A stretch of DNA of 6,059 nt, taken from contig CAMOOA010000079.1 in NCBI GenBank assembly GCA_946621045.1, positions 1-6,059 of the forward strand, in the 5' to 3' direction. A program made the position numbers and the translations under genes. How positions within the stretch are numbered: position 1 is the stretch's first letter; each line of letters opens with the position of its first letter. This document shows positions 1 through 5,939 of the stretch, piece after piece. The notes under the pieces were generated by a model. The model ran no database searches, was not told where the DNA came from, and saw nothing but the letters and a program-made list of their open reading frames with translations. This DNA comes from an uncultured Erysipelotrichaceae bacterium. GTDB lineage: Bacteria > Bacillota_I > Bacilli_A > Erysipelotrichales > Erysipelotrichaceae.

Positions 1-425
1 AGCATTCTGGAGTTGATGGCTTCACGGGAAGTGAGCGTTGCGTCAAGCTCCATGTCACCGATGATGTTGCGGAGTGTTGTGGCAGTCAGATTCTCCATCG
101 CCATGATCGGATTTTCAACACCGTATGCATACAGTTTCGGATCAAAGATCAGAAAGTATACAACGGAGTCGATCATCATGGTTACATTATCTTTTGTAAT
201 AACCGGCTGCGGTGCGAAGTCCGCAACCTGTTCCTTCAGAAGAACCTTGCGTGCAACTCGGTCAATTACCGGCAACATGAAATGAATGCCCGGCTGCCAG
301 GTTGAATAATACCGGCCGAGCCGCTCAATTACAAAGGCGCTTCCCTGCGGAACAATTCTGAGACATGCGATCAGAACGAGGACCACCAGGATAAGGATTA
401 CCAGGATTTCAAAAAATACAGGCAT
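1..425 (-). CDS. SPFH/Band 7 (stomatin-like) membrane protein, N-terminal part, cut by window edge
   Basis: This is the first 141 residues of a gene that runs off the left edge. Translation of the minus strand from the ATG at 425-423 gives MPVFFEILVILILVVLVLIA followed by CLRIVPQGSAFVIERLGRYY. That is one N-terminal membrane segment (about residues 5-22) leading straight into a Band 7 domain. Family hallmarks are VPQG, ERLGRY (34-39), the QPGIHF stretch, KEQVADFAPQPVITKDN (about 64-80), DPKLYAYGVENP and TTLRNIIG. SPFH proteins are membrane-anchored scaffolds that oligomerise into large cages or microdomains, often tied to FtsH-type proteolysis or an NfeD partner. No NfeD gene is visible here, but it could lie beyond the edge. 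The start is set by AGGAGG 9 nt upstream. The gene follows the EamA-type transporter on the same strand after 49 bp and has its own promoter. The family call is secure; the specific role is not known. Confidence 0.93.
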   Translation of the reverse strand, partial: MPVFFEILVILILVVLVLIACLRIVPQGSAFVIERLGRYYSTWQPGIHFMLPVIDRVARKVLLKEQVADFAPQPVITKDNVTMMIDSVVYFLIFDPKLYAYGVENPIMAMENLTATTLRNIIGDMELDATLTSREAINSRM

Positions 426-434
426 ATATATCTA

Positions 435-462
435 CCTCCTTCGTTACAAGTCAATTATACCA
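435..462 (-). promoter_or_regulatory. Extended -10 promoter and Shine-Dalgarno site of the SPFH gene
   Basis: Read on the minus strand, the gap between the transporter stop and the SPFH start holds TGGTATAAT (462-454). This is a consensus -10 hexamer preceded by the TG of an extended -10 element. AGGAGG follows at 440-435, 9 nt before the ATG. The region 16-18 bp upstream (ATATTT / AATATT) is a poor -35, which is typical of extended -10 promoters. The expected start point is about 7 nt downstream, giving a short leader. The match is seen in the sequence; activity is inferred. Confidence 0.68.
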
Positions 463-474
463 TGGGGATGTTTC

Positions 475-1317
475 CTAAATATTCAGCAGCACCAGAGCCG
501 CAAGGATCATGCCTGTGCCGGCAAGCATCCGCCGCGTCAGACGTTCCTGAAAGAGCAGTGCGCTGAGAACAAGGATCACAAGCAGTGTTCCGGCACTGAC
601 CACCGGATATACCAGCAAAGCCGGAAGCCGGTTCAGGGCCGCAAGCAGTAAATATGCCGATGCATAGTTCGGAACGCCGACAAGAATGCCGGAGCCAAGC
701 CCGCGCCGTGTGATCCGGTTTCCGGTTCTGTTTGTTTCAAGAGCGCCCAGACCGTATGTGATCAGCGATGCGCAGATAAACAGAATCAGAAAATACTGCG
801 GCTCCTGCGCATGTTCCCCGACTTCCTCAAATACTTTTGCCATGGCATCGCCGCTGCCGCAGCCAAGCAGTGTTCCAAGCAGAAGCGGTGTGCTTACCGA
901 ACGCGCCTCATCCGGCGAATGATCACTGTGGATCACAAGAATTGCGGCGCATGCCAGCAGGATGCCCGCAAGCCGGACCGCGGATACCTGTTCGCTGAAT
1001 ACAGTTACACTTAACGCAAGCGGCACCAGAAGACCCAGTTTGGAAAAGGCTCCGGTCAACGAAGCTCCGTTGACTTCAATACTGCGCTGCATCATGACCA
1101 GTCCTGCCACAAACAGCACACCTCCGATCATGCCGCACAGAACCGCTGCCGCTTTCGGCAGAGCCGGACTGCGCAGCGTCTGGATCAGCGCAAGCACAAC
1201 GCAGGTCAGATAGTTGCCCAGCAGTACACCGTAACGGTTGCCCTGCCCGCTTCCTGAGGCCCGCAGAACCAGCGTTACGGCAGCGCTTGCCGCAACCGCA
1301 AGAATCAGATAGACCAT
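475..1317 (-). CDS. EamA/DMT-superfamily transporter (10 TM)
   Basis: This 280-residue, strongly hydrophobic protein has the length and two-repeat layout of EamA-domain drug/metabolite transporters, with about ten membrane helices as two five-helix halves. The first half ends with a helix containing FSEQ (Glu109) and a following helix RLAGILLACAAILVI. The second half ends the same way with FQERL (Glu258) and RRMLAGTGMILAALVLL, so the repeats are visibly homologous. The middle loop (about residues 130-145, SDHSPDEARS) is hydrophilic and joins the halves. EamA proteins move small metabolites, amino acids or drugs across the cytoplasmic membrane; the substrate cannot be read from sequence. The ATG at 1317 lies 4 bp after the phosphatase stop. 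GGAG inside the last phosphatase codons lies 7 nt upstream, suggesting translational coupling. Confidence 0.87.
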   Translation of the reverse strand: MVYLILAVAASAAVTLVLRASGSGQGNRYGVLLGNYLTCVVLALIQTLRSPALPKAAAVLCGMIGGVLFVAGLVMMQRSIEVNGASLTGAFSKLGLLVPLALSVTVFSEQVSAVRLAGILLACAAILVIHSDHSPDEARSVSTPLLLGTLLGCGSGDAMAKVFEEVGEHAQEPQYFLILFICASLITYGLGALETNRTGNRITRRGLGSGILVGVPNYASAYLLLAALNRLPALLVYPVVSAGTLLVILVLSALLFQERLTRRMLAGTGMILAALVLLNI

Positions 1318-1321
1318 GCAT

Positions 1322-2113
1322 TTACTCCAGATACATGGCTCTCAGGCGGTCCCGTTCAGCCTCCGAGATATGCAGGGTATCATGGAGATAACGCTCCATT
1401 CCGCCGAATGTTTCCTCAATTGCCTGATACAGCGCATCCAGATATTCCTTTTCCGCCCCGAACAGAATGCGCATTGCGGTTTCATCCGCCGGACCGGCGC
1501 TTTTCATCATTTCCTGAAGCTGAACGATCAGCCCGTTGATTTCATCCTTCAGGTATACATTTGTCATCAGATAGTCTTCAAAGATCGTTTCCCGGTCAAC
1601 TCCAAGGAGCTCCTCGATCAGTACAGTTCCAAATCCGGCCCGGTCCTTCCCGGCGGTGCAGTGCCACAGCACTGCCCGCTTGTGTTCCTTCAGAAGCAGA
1701 CGGATAAACTGTTCATACTGCAAGGCGCAGAACGAACTGCTTCCGATCATCCGGTACATGCTGCACATCTGTTCTCTGGCCGCATCCGGATCCCGCATCA
1801 TTTCCGTCATCGATTTCCGGTCGGTTTCCTTCTCCCGCGAAATACCGACGCCGCTTTCCGTCAGAATCGGAAGCCATACCGCTTCCACATCCGGGAGCTC
1901 CGGATCCGGTTTTTCTTCCCGTTCCCGCTCCGTGCGGAAATCCACGATCACTTCCGTCAGCTGTGAAAGTTTCTTCCGGTCGCTTTCATCCGCATAGTAC
2001 AGATGGCCGCTGCGGATCAGCTTTCCCGGACGGATCTTCCGTCCGTCTGCGCCGATGATCCCGCAGAGATCCCGTGTATTATTCAGCCCGTTCAGCTGGA
2101 TTCGTTCTGCCAT
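1322..2113 (-). CDS. Tyrosine/dual-specificity protein phosphatase (PtpB/LipA/IphP-like, Y_phosphatase3 type)
   Basis: This 263-residue soluble protein has no signal peptide. The catalytic P-loop is at residues 151-160, HCTAGKDRAG: nucleophile Cys152 and phosphate-binding Arg158 in a complete CX5R motif. The N-terminal part carries the family block NNTRDLCGI (11-19), then LIRSGHLYYADESD (about 32-45) and IVDFRTEREREEKPD (about 56-70). All are typical of the bacterial atypical phosphatases that include Mycobacterium PtpB and Listeria LipA. The family removes phosphate from phosphotyrosine, sometimes phosphoserine/threonine or phosphoinositides, through a cysteinyl-phosphate intermediate. The DR of the KDR loop is characteristic. 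The start at 2113 is supported by GGAGG 6 nt upstream. It heads a minus-strand pair with the EamA transporter and diverges from the MATE gene. A link between its substrate and the transporter is not evident. Confidence 0.9.
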   Translation of the reverse strand: MAERIQLNGLNNTRDLCGIIGADGRKIRPGKLIRSGHLYYADESDRKKLSQLTEVIVDFRTEREREEKPDPELPDVEAVWLPILTESGVGISREKETDRKSMTEMMRDPDAAREQMCSMYRMIGSSSFCALQYEQFIRLLLKEHKRAVLWHCTAGKDRAGFGTVLIEELLGVDRETIFEDYLMTNVYLKDEINGLIVQLQEMMKSAGPADETAMRILFGAEKEYLDALYQAIEETFGGMERYLHDTLHISEAERDRLRAMYLE

Positions 2114-2215
2114 AGTATTCCTCCGGTTCCTGTTCCCGAAATATCGCTGTGCGTAAAGGAAAAAACAGGTCTATATTATCGTATATGAGTATAAAGCATA
2201 CACGCTCCGCAAAGA
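2114..2215. promoter_or_regulatory. Divergent AT-rich promoter region between phosphatase and MATE genes
   Basis: The two divergent start codons are 71 bp apart. On the plus strand TATATT (2172-2177), or overlapping TATTAT (2174-2179), ends 5-7 nt before the MATE ATG. On the minus strand TATACT (2193-2188) and GATAAT (2180-2175) are -10-like, and the first would put the phosphatase promoter inside the first codons of the MATE gene. I found no convincing -35 hexamer on either strand and no clear operator palindrome or cre-like site. That promoters lie here follows from the gene layout; the exact hexamers are weakly supported. Confidence 0.35.
2120..2124 (-). promoter_or_regulatory. Shine-Dalgarno site of the phosphatase gene
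   Basis: On the minus strand GGAGG lies 6 nt before the ATG at 2113. It fixes that start and leaves about 71 bp between the divergent phosphatase and MATE start codons. Confidence 0.7.
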
Positions 2216-3576
2216 CAGATTTTGAACACGGTGCGGTCTGGAAAGTCATTCTGGCACAGTCTCTTCCGCTGATGACCGCACAGATCGTACATCTTCTCTA
2301 CAATATCGTAGACCGTGTTTTCATCGGCCACATGCCCGGCAGCACCGGCGCCGCCGCACTGACCGGCATCGGCCTTGCCTTTCCGTTAACGACGATCATC
2401 GCGGCATTCACCAATCTTGTGGCCTCCGGCGGTGCACCGCTGTTTGCGATCGCCCGCGGCGCAAAGGAAGAAAACCGTGCGTCTGCGATTCTCAACCAGG
2501 CCGCAATGATGCTGACCTTCAGTTCGCTGATTCTCTTTGTGCTCTGTTATCTGTTCCGCCGTCCGATCCTCTTTCTGTTCGGCGCTTCGGAGGCATCCTA
2601 TCCCTATGCGGACGCTTATCTTAAAATCTATCTTCTCGGTACGACCTTTTCCATGATCTCTACCGGAATGAACAGTTTCATCAATGCGCAGGGTTATCCC
2701 CGTCACGGCATGATCACAGTGCTTGCCGGCGCTGTTGTAAACATCATTCTGGACCCGCTGTTTATCTATACCTTTCACATGGGCGTTGCCGGCGCAGCGC
2801 TTGCGACGGTCATTGCCCAGGGTGTTTCCTTCGTCTGGGTGCTTTACTTCTTTTTTTCCGATCTGACTCTGTACCGCATGGACGCCGATCTCTGGAAACC
2901 GGACGGCAGTCTGATGAAGGAAATCTGCAGCCTCGGCATCACCGGCTTTATCATGCAGGGAACCAACTCTCTGGTTCAGATTGCCTGCAATGTCACGCTC
3001 CGCACCTTCGGCGGGGATCTCTATGTCGGTGTCATGACCGTCATCAACTCCATCCGCGAAGTCATGTCCCTCCCCTGCAACGCCATTACCCAGGGCGCGC
3101 AGCCGGTCATTTCCTTCAATTTCGGCGCACGCAAATATTCCCGCATCAAAGCCAGCGTAAAGTTCATGACGCTTGCGGCGGTCATTTATACCCTTGCCGC
3201 ATGGGCGGTTGTGATCTTCTTCCCGCAGGCACTGATGCGGATCTTCACAGATGATGCCGCAATGATTCAGGCAGGCACGGGCGCACTGTTCATTTACTTC
3301 TTCGGATTCGTATTCATGACCTTTCAGTTCGCCGGCCAGTCCACCTTCACCGCAATGCGCTGTGTCCGGCGTGCGGTCTTCTTTTCGCTGTTTCGGAAGG
3401 TGATCATTGTCGTACCGCTTACCTTCCTTCTGCCGCGGCTTGGATACGGCGTAAACGGAGTATATCTGGCAGAGCCGATTTCCAATCTGATCGGCGGTCT
3501 TGCCTGCTTTATCACCATGTATTTCACGCTGTATCGGAAACTTCCGGAAGACGGAACCCCAATGGAACAGATATGA
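2185..3576 (+). CDS. MATE family efflux transporter (MepA/DinF-like, 12 TM)
   Basis: This 463-residue protein has the length and about twelve membrane helices of multidrug and toxic compound extrusion transporters, which export cationic drugs or metabolites using a Na+ or H+ gradient. Family signatures are GAVWKVILAQSLPLM at the N-terminus (16-30), LYNIVDRVFIG (38-48), ARGAKEENRASAILNQA (about 90-106), NAQGYPRHGM (167-176), NIILDPLFIY (186-195) and the second-half motif QGAQPVISFNFGARKYSRI (303-321). The two halves, about 1-225 and 240-450, are the usual paired MATE repeats. I chose ATG 2185 over the in-frame GTG at 2149 because neither has a good Shine-Dalgarno site but residues from 2185 already cover the normal N-terminus. 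It is the first gene of a run with a ROK kinase and a GH1 glycosidase. The substrate is unknown. Confidence 0.92.
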   Translation: MSIKHTRSAKTDFEHGAVWKVILAQSLPLMTAQIVHLLYNIVDRVFIGHMPGSTGAAALTGIGLAFPLTTIIAAFTNLVASGGAPLFAIARGAKEENRASAILNQAAMMLTFSSLILFVLCYLFRRPILFLFGASEASYPYADAYLKIYLLGTTFSMISTGMNSFINAQGYPRHGMITVLAGAVVNIILDPLFIYTFHMGVAGAALATVIAQGVSFVWVLYFFFSDLTLYRMDADLWKPDGSLMKEICSLGITGFIMQGTNSLVQIACNVTLRTFGGDLYVGVMTVINSIREVMSLPCNAITQGAQPVISFNFGARKYSRIKASVKFMTLAAVIYTLAAWAVVIFFPQALMRIFTDDAAMIQAGTGALFIYFFGFVFMTFQFAGQSTFTAMRCVRRAVFFSLFRKVIIVVPLTFLLPRLGYGVNGVYLAEPISNLIGGLACFITMYFTLYRKLPEDGTPMEQI

Positions 3577-3584
3577 TAGTACTC

Positions 3585-3590
3585 AGAGGA
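3585..3590 (+). promoter_or_regulatory. Shine-Dalgarno site deciding the ROK kinase start
   Basis: AGAGGA lies 8 nt before the ATG at 3599, within the 22 bp gap after the MATE stop. It rules out longer in-frame starts such as the ATG at 3500, which would overlap the MATE gene. Confidence 0.7.
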
Positions 3591-3598
3591 TTGAAGTC

Positions 3599-4486
3599 AT
3601 GAAACTGCTCGCATTCGATATCGGAGGAAGCTCCGTAAAATATGGACTTACTGACCCGCTCGGCAATGTGACCGGAAGCGGCAGCTTTCCCACGCCGCCG
3701 TCGCTGGAACAGCTTCTGCGCAATATCTGCATGGTCTTTACCGAGCTCGGCGCAGACGCTGCCGCCATCAGTTCACCCGGCGCAGTCGACAGTGCCACCG
3801 GCTTTGTCAACGGTGTCAGCGCTGTCCCCTACCTGCACGGGCCCAATATCCGGGAACTGATTTCCGCAACCCTGCATGCGCCGGTTGAAATTGAAAACGA
3901 CGCCAACTGCGCTTCCCTTGCGGAACTCGAACTGGGAGAAGCAGCGGATATCAGCGACTGCGTGGTGATCGTAATCGGAACCGGTGTCGGCGGAACGGTC
4001 ATCAAGAACCGCAGGATCCACCGCGGTGCGCATAACAGTGCCGGGGAGTTCGGTCTGATCATTACCGACGGCAATCCCGATACCGGGGAACGCCATGTCT
4101 GGTCGCACTATTCCACCGTCAAAACGATCCGTCACGCGGAGGAGGAAGCCGGTCTTGAGACCGGCAGTCTTACCGGCGAACGCCTGTTTTCCGGCGCCTC
4201 ATCCAATCGGATCTTCGCAAAGCATGTCGGCCGCTTTTACACCTCTGCGGCAATCGGGATCCTTACGCTCCAGCAGATCTATGATCCCGAGCGGATCCTG
4301 ATCGGCGGCGGGATCAGTGCCCGCGAGGATCTCATCCCGCAGATGAACCGCTATATCGAAGAAGTCATCGGTCCCTATCAGAGCGCATTTGTCAAACCGG
4401 ATCTCAGAACATGCCGGTTCCGCAATCATGCGAATCTGGTCGGCGCCGCATGTCATTTCCGCAGTCTGCACGGAGAACTCCTGTGA
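3599..4486 (+). CDS. ROK family sugar kinase, probable beta-glucoside kinase (BglK-like)
   Basis: This 295-residue single-domain kinase belongs to the ROK/ASKHA fold. It has no N-terminal helix-turn-helix, so it is an enzyme rather than a NagC/XylR-type repressor. The ATP phosphate loop DIGGSSVKYG is at 7-16, SSPGAVD at 58-64, ENDANCASLAE with likely catalytic base Asp101 at 99-109, GTGVGG at 127-132, the NSAGEFG loop at 146-152, LIGGGIS at 234-240 and HANLVGAA at 277-284. Two glucokinase marks are missing. The ExGH histidine is Leu (EFGL, 150-153), and the CxCGxxGC zinc motif is replaced by a stretch ending HVWSHYST (166-173). That pattern fits the ROK branch containing beta-glucoside kinases, which phosphorylate disaccharides such as cellobiose at O6. 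The next gene overlaps its stop codon and encodes a GH1 enzyme with phospho-glycosidase features, supporting this substrate class. ROK membership is firm; beta-glucoside specificity is inference. Confidence 0.88.
   Translation: MKLLAFDIGGSSVKYGLTDPLGNVTGSGSFPTPPSLEQLLRNICMVFTELGADAAAISSPGAVDSATGFVNGVSAVPYLHGPNIRELISATLHAPVEIENDANCASLAELELGEAADISDCVVIVIGTGVGGTVIKNRRIHRGAHNSAGEFGLIITDGNPDTGERHVWSHYSTVKTIRHAEEEAGLETGSLTGERLFSGASSNRIFAKHVGRFYTSAAIGILTLQQIYDPERILIGGGISAREDLIPQMNRYIEEVIGPYQSAFVKPDLRTCRFRNHANLVGAACHFRSLHGELL
4472..4477 (+). promoter_or_regulatory. Shine-Dalgarno site deciding the GTG start of the GH1 gene
   Basis: GGAGAA ends 5 nt before the GTG at 4483, which overlaps the kinase TGA as GTGA. 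Two in-frame ATGs further upstream (4411 and 4450) would overlap the kinase by 37-76 bp and add residues that do not look like a GH1 N-terminus. Confidence 0.65.
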
Positions 4487-5883
4487 CAGCGCGCCTTATT
4501 TTTCCCGACGGGTTTCTCTGGGGCGCTGCCGCAAGCGGTCCTCAGACGGAAGGATTCTTTGAAAAGCCCCATCAAAGCATCATGGATCACTGGTATCACG
4601 AATGCCCGGATGATTTTTTCAGCCGTGTCGGTCCGGAAGTAACCTGTGACTTTTTTCATCATTACCGTGAAGACTTTGCGCTGATGAAAGAAATGGGGTT
4701 CAATTCCTATCGGACTTCCATTCAGTGGACCCGCCTGATCGCGGACCTTGAAACGGGGGAACCGGATCCCGAAGGAGCCGCGTTCTACCGTGATGTGATC
4801 CGTGCCGCAAAAGAAAATGACATTGAGCTGATTCTGAATCTCCATCATTTCGATCTGCCGCAGGAACTTCTCGAACAGTACGGCGGATGGACCAGCCGGC
4901 ATGTCGTCGATCTGTATGTGAAATATGCGGAAACCGCCTTTTCCCTCTTCGGAAATGATGTCAGTCGGTGGGTAACGTTCAATGAGCCGATGGTCATTGC
5001 GGAAGCCGGCTATCTCTATGGGTTTCACTGGCCGAAATATCACAATCACGGAAAGGATGCCGTTCAGGTGATCTATCATCTGAATCTCGCTTCTGCCCTT
5101 GCGGTCAGGGAATACCGTGCCATGAACCTTCCCGGCACGATCGGCATCATTCTGAATCTCACACCCGCATACCCGAGATCAGATTCTCCCGAAGACCTTG
5201 CGGCTTCCGCGTTTGCGGAGGACTTCTGTAACCGGTTCTTCCTTATGCCGGCAGTGCACGGCGTCTTTCCGGAACATCTGATTCAGACGCTGAAACAGGA
5301 CAATGTCCTCTTTACAGCGAATCCCGGCGATGCGGAAATCCTGATGGAGAACACCGTCGATTTTCTCGGTCTGAATTATTATCATCCGCGGCGTGTGAAG
5401 GCGCGCGAAACCGCACTGAATACCGATGAATGGATGCCGGACCGGTATTTTGAAGATTATGAGATGCCGGGCAGACGCATCAACCCCTACCGCGGCTGGG
5501 AAATCTTCCCGCAGGCAGTTTATGATATCGCCATGGCCGTAAAGACGGAATACCGCAACATCCCGTGGTATCTCTCCGAAAACGGAATGGGCGTGGAAGC
5601 GGAAGAACGGTTTGCGGAAGCTGACGGATCCATCCGCGATGACTACCGTATAGAATTCTATAAAGAACACCTTTCCCTGCTTCACCGGGCAATTCAGGAA
5701 GGGTCCGCCTGTTTCGGCTTTCATGCATGGACCGCAACGGACTGCTGGTCCTGGAACAACGCATTCAAAAACCGCTACGGATTTGCGGCGCTGGATCTGA
5801 GCACGCAGAAGCGGACAATCAAAAAATCCGGAACATGGTTCCGGACGGTCAGTGAACATAACGGATTCGATATCGATGAGTAA
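4483..5883 (+). CDS. Glycoside hydrolase family 1, probable 6-phospho-beta-glucosidase (GmuD-like)
   Basis: This 466-residue cytoplasmic TIM-barrel enzyme has no signal peptide and is full length for GH1. It opens with FPDGFLWGAAASGPQTEG (7-24), where Gln21 occupies the glycone-binding position. YRTSIQWTR (76-84) and LHHFDLP (120-126) follow, then TFNEP (165-169) with acid/base Glu168, LGLNYYHPRRVKA (about 295-307) and YLSENGMG (363-370) with nucleophile Glu366. In ordinary beta-glucosidases the glycone site reads NFEW; here the aligned motif is CWSW (421-424), with Ser423 replacing Glu. Lys429 and Tyr432 follow, recalling the Ser/Lys/Tyr phosphate clamp of 6-phospho-beta-glycosidases. The SGPQTEG start and SENGMGVE context resemble GmuD-type 6-phospho-beta-glucosidases, from memory. 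The likely reaction is hydrolysis of a 6-phospho-beta-glucoside to glucose-6-phosphate plus sugar or aglycone. It is translationally coupled to the ROK kinase, which would supply its substrate. 6-Phosphogalactoside activity is not excluded. Confidence 0.91.
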   Translation: MTARLIFPDGFLWGAAASGPQTEGFFEKPHQSIMDHWYHECPDDFFSRVGPEVTCDFFHHYREDFALMKEMGFNSYRTSIQWTRLIADLETGEPDPEGAAFYRDVIRAAKENDIELILNLHHFDLPQELLEQYGGWTSRHVVDLYVKYAETAFSLFGNDVSRWVTFNEPMVIAEAGYLYGFHWPKYHNHGKDAVQVIYHLNLASALAVREYRAMNLPGTIGIILNLTPAYPRSDSPEDLAASAFAEDFCNRFFLMPAVHGVFPEHLIQTLKQDNVLFTANPGDAEILMENTVDFLGLNYYHPRRVKARETALNTDEWMPDRYFEDYEMPGRRINPYRGWEIFPQAVYDIAMAVKTEYRNIPWYLSENGMGVEAEERFAEADGSIRDDYRIEFYKEHLSLLHRAIQEGSACFGFHAWTATDCWSWNNAFKNRYGFAALDLSTQKRTIKKSGTWFRTVSEHNGFDIDE

Positions 5884-5884
5884 C

Positions 5885-5913
5885 AAACCGGAAGGCCATG
5901 ACCTGCCGGTTTT
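5885..5913 (+). terminator. Rho-independent terminator after the GH1 gene
   Basis: Just past the TAA, AAACCGG (5885-5891) pairs with CCGGTTT (5906-5912). After an A/G mismatch, AGG (5893-5895) pairs with CCT (5902-5904) around a 6-nt loop CCATGA. The downstream arm runs into TTTT, then CCTTTGTCTT. The hairpin sits between convergent genes. On the minus strand the trailing T run is shorter (TTTGTT), so two-way function is possible but weaker. Confidence 0.8.
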
Positions 5914-5939
5914 CCTTTGTCTTATAACGGAATGAACCG

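Noticed and set aside
13..285. Plus-strand open reading frame (90 codons) near the left edge
   Set aside because: It lies antisense to the clearly conserved Band 7 domain.
1316..1966. Plus-strand open reading frame (216 codons) opposite the phosphatase
   Set aside because: The opposite strand encodes a complete CX5R phosphatase with a good start. The plus-strand product is low-information and rich in His, Phe and Arg, typical of an antisense frame.
2114..2184. Catabolite-repression (cre) site or repressor palindrome in the divergent region
   Set aside because: I searched by eye for a TGNAANCGNTNNCA-like sequence and for inverted repeats, and saw nothing beyond short AT-rich chance matches.
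3500..3598. N-terminal extension of the kinase from ATG 3500
   Set aside because: It would overlap the MATE gene by 77 bp and put 33 extra residues before the DIGG phosphate loop, which normally lies within the first 10. AGAGGA directly precedes ATG 3599.
4453..5079. Minus-strand open reading frame (208 codons) opposite the kinase/GH1 junction
   Set aside because: It spans two real genes in antisense and its predicted product shows no recognisable domain.
5179..5886. Long minus-strand open reading frame (235 codons) opposite the GH1 gene
   Set aside because: It is the antisense shadow of a well-conserved GH1 enzyme. Its translation shows no family pattern, and it has no convincing ribosome site.
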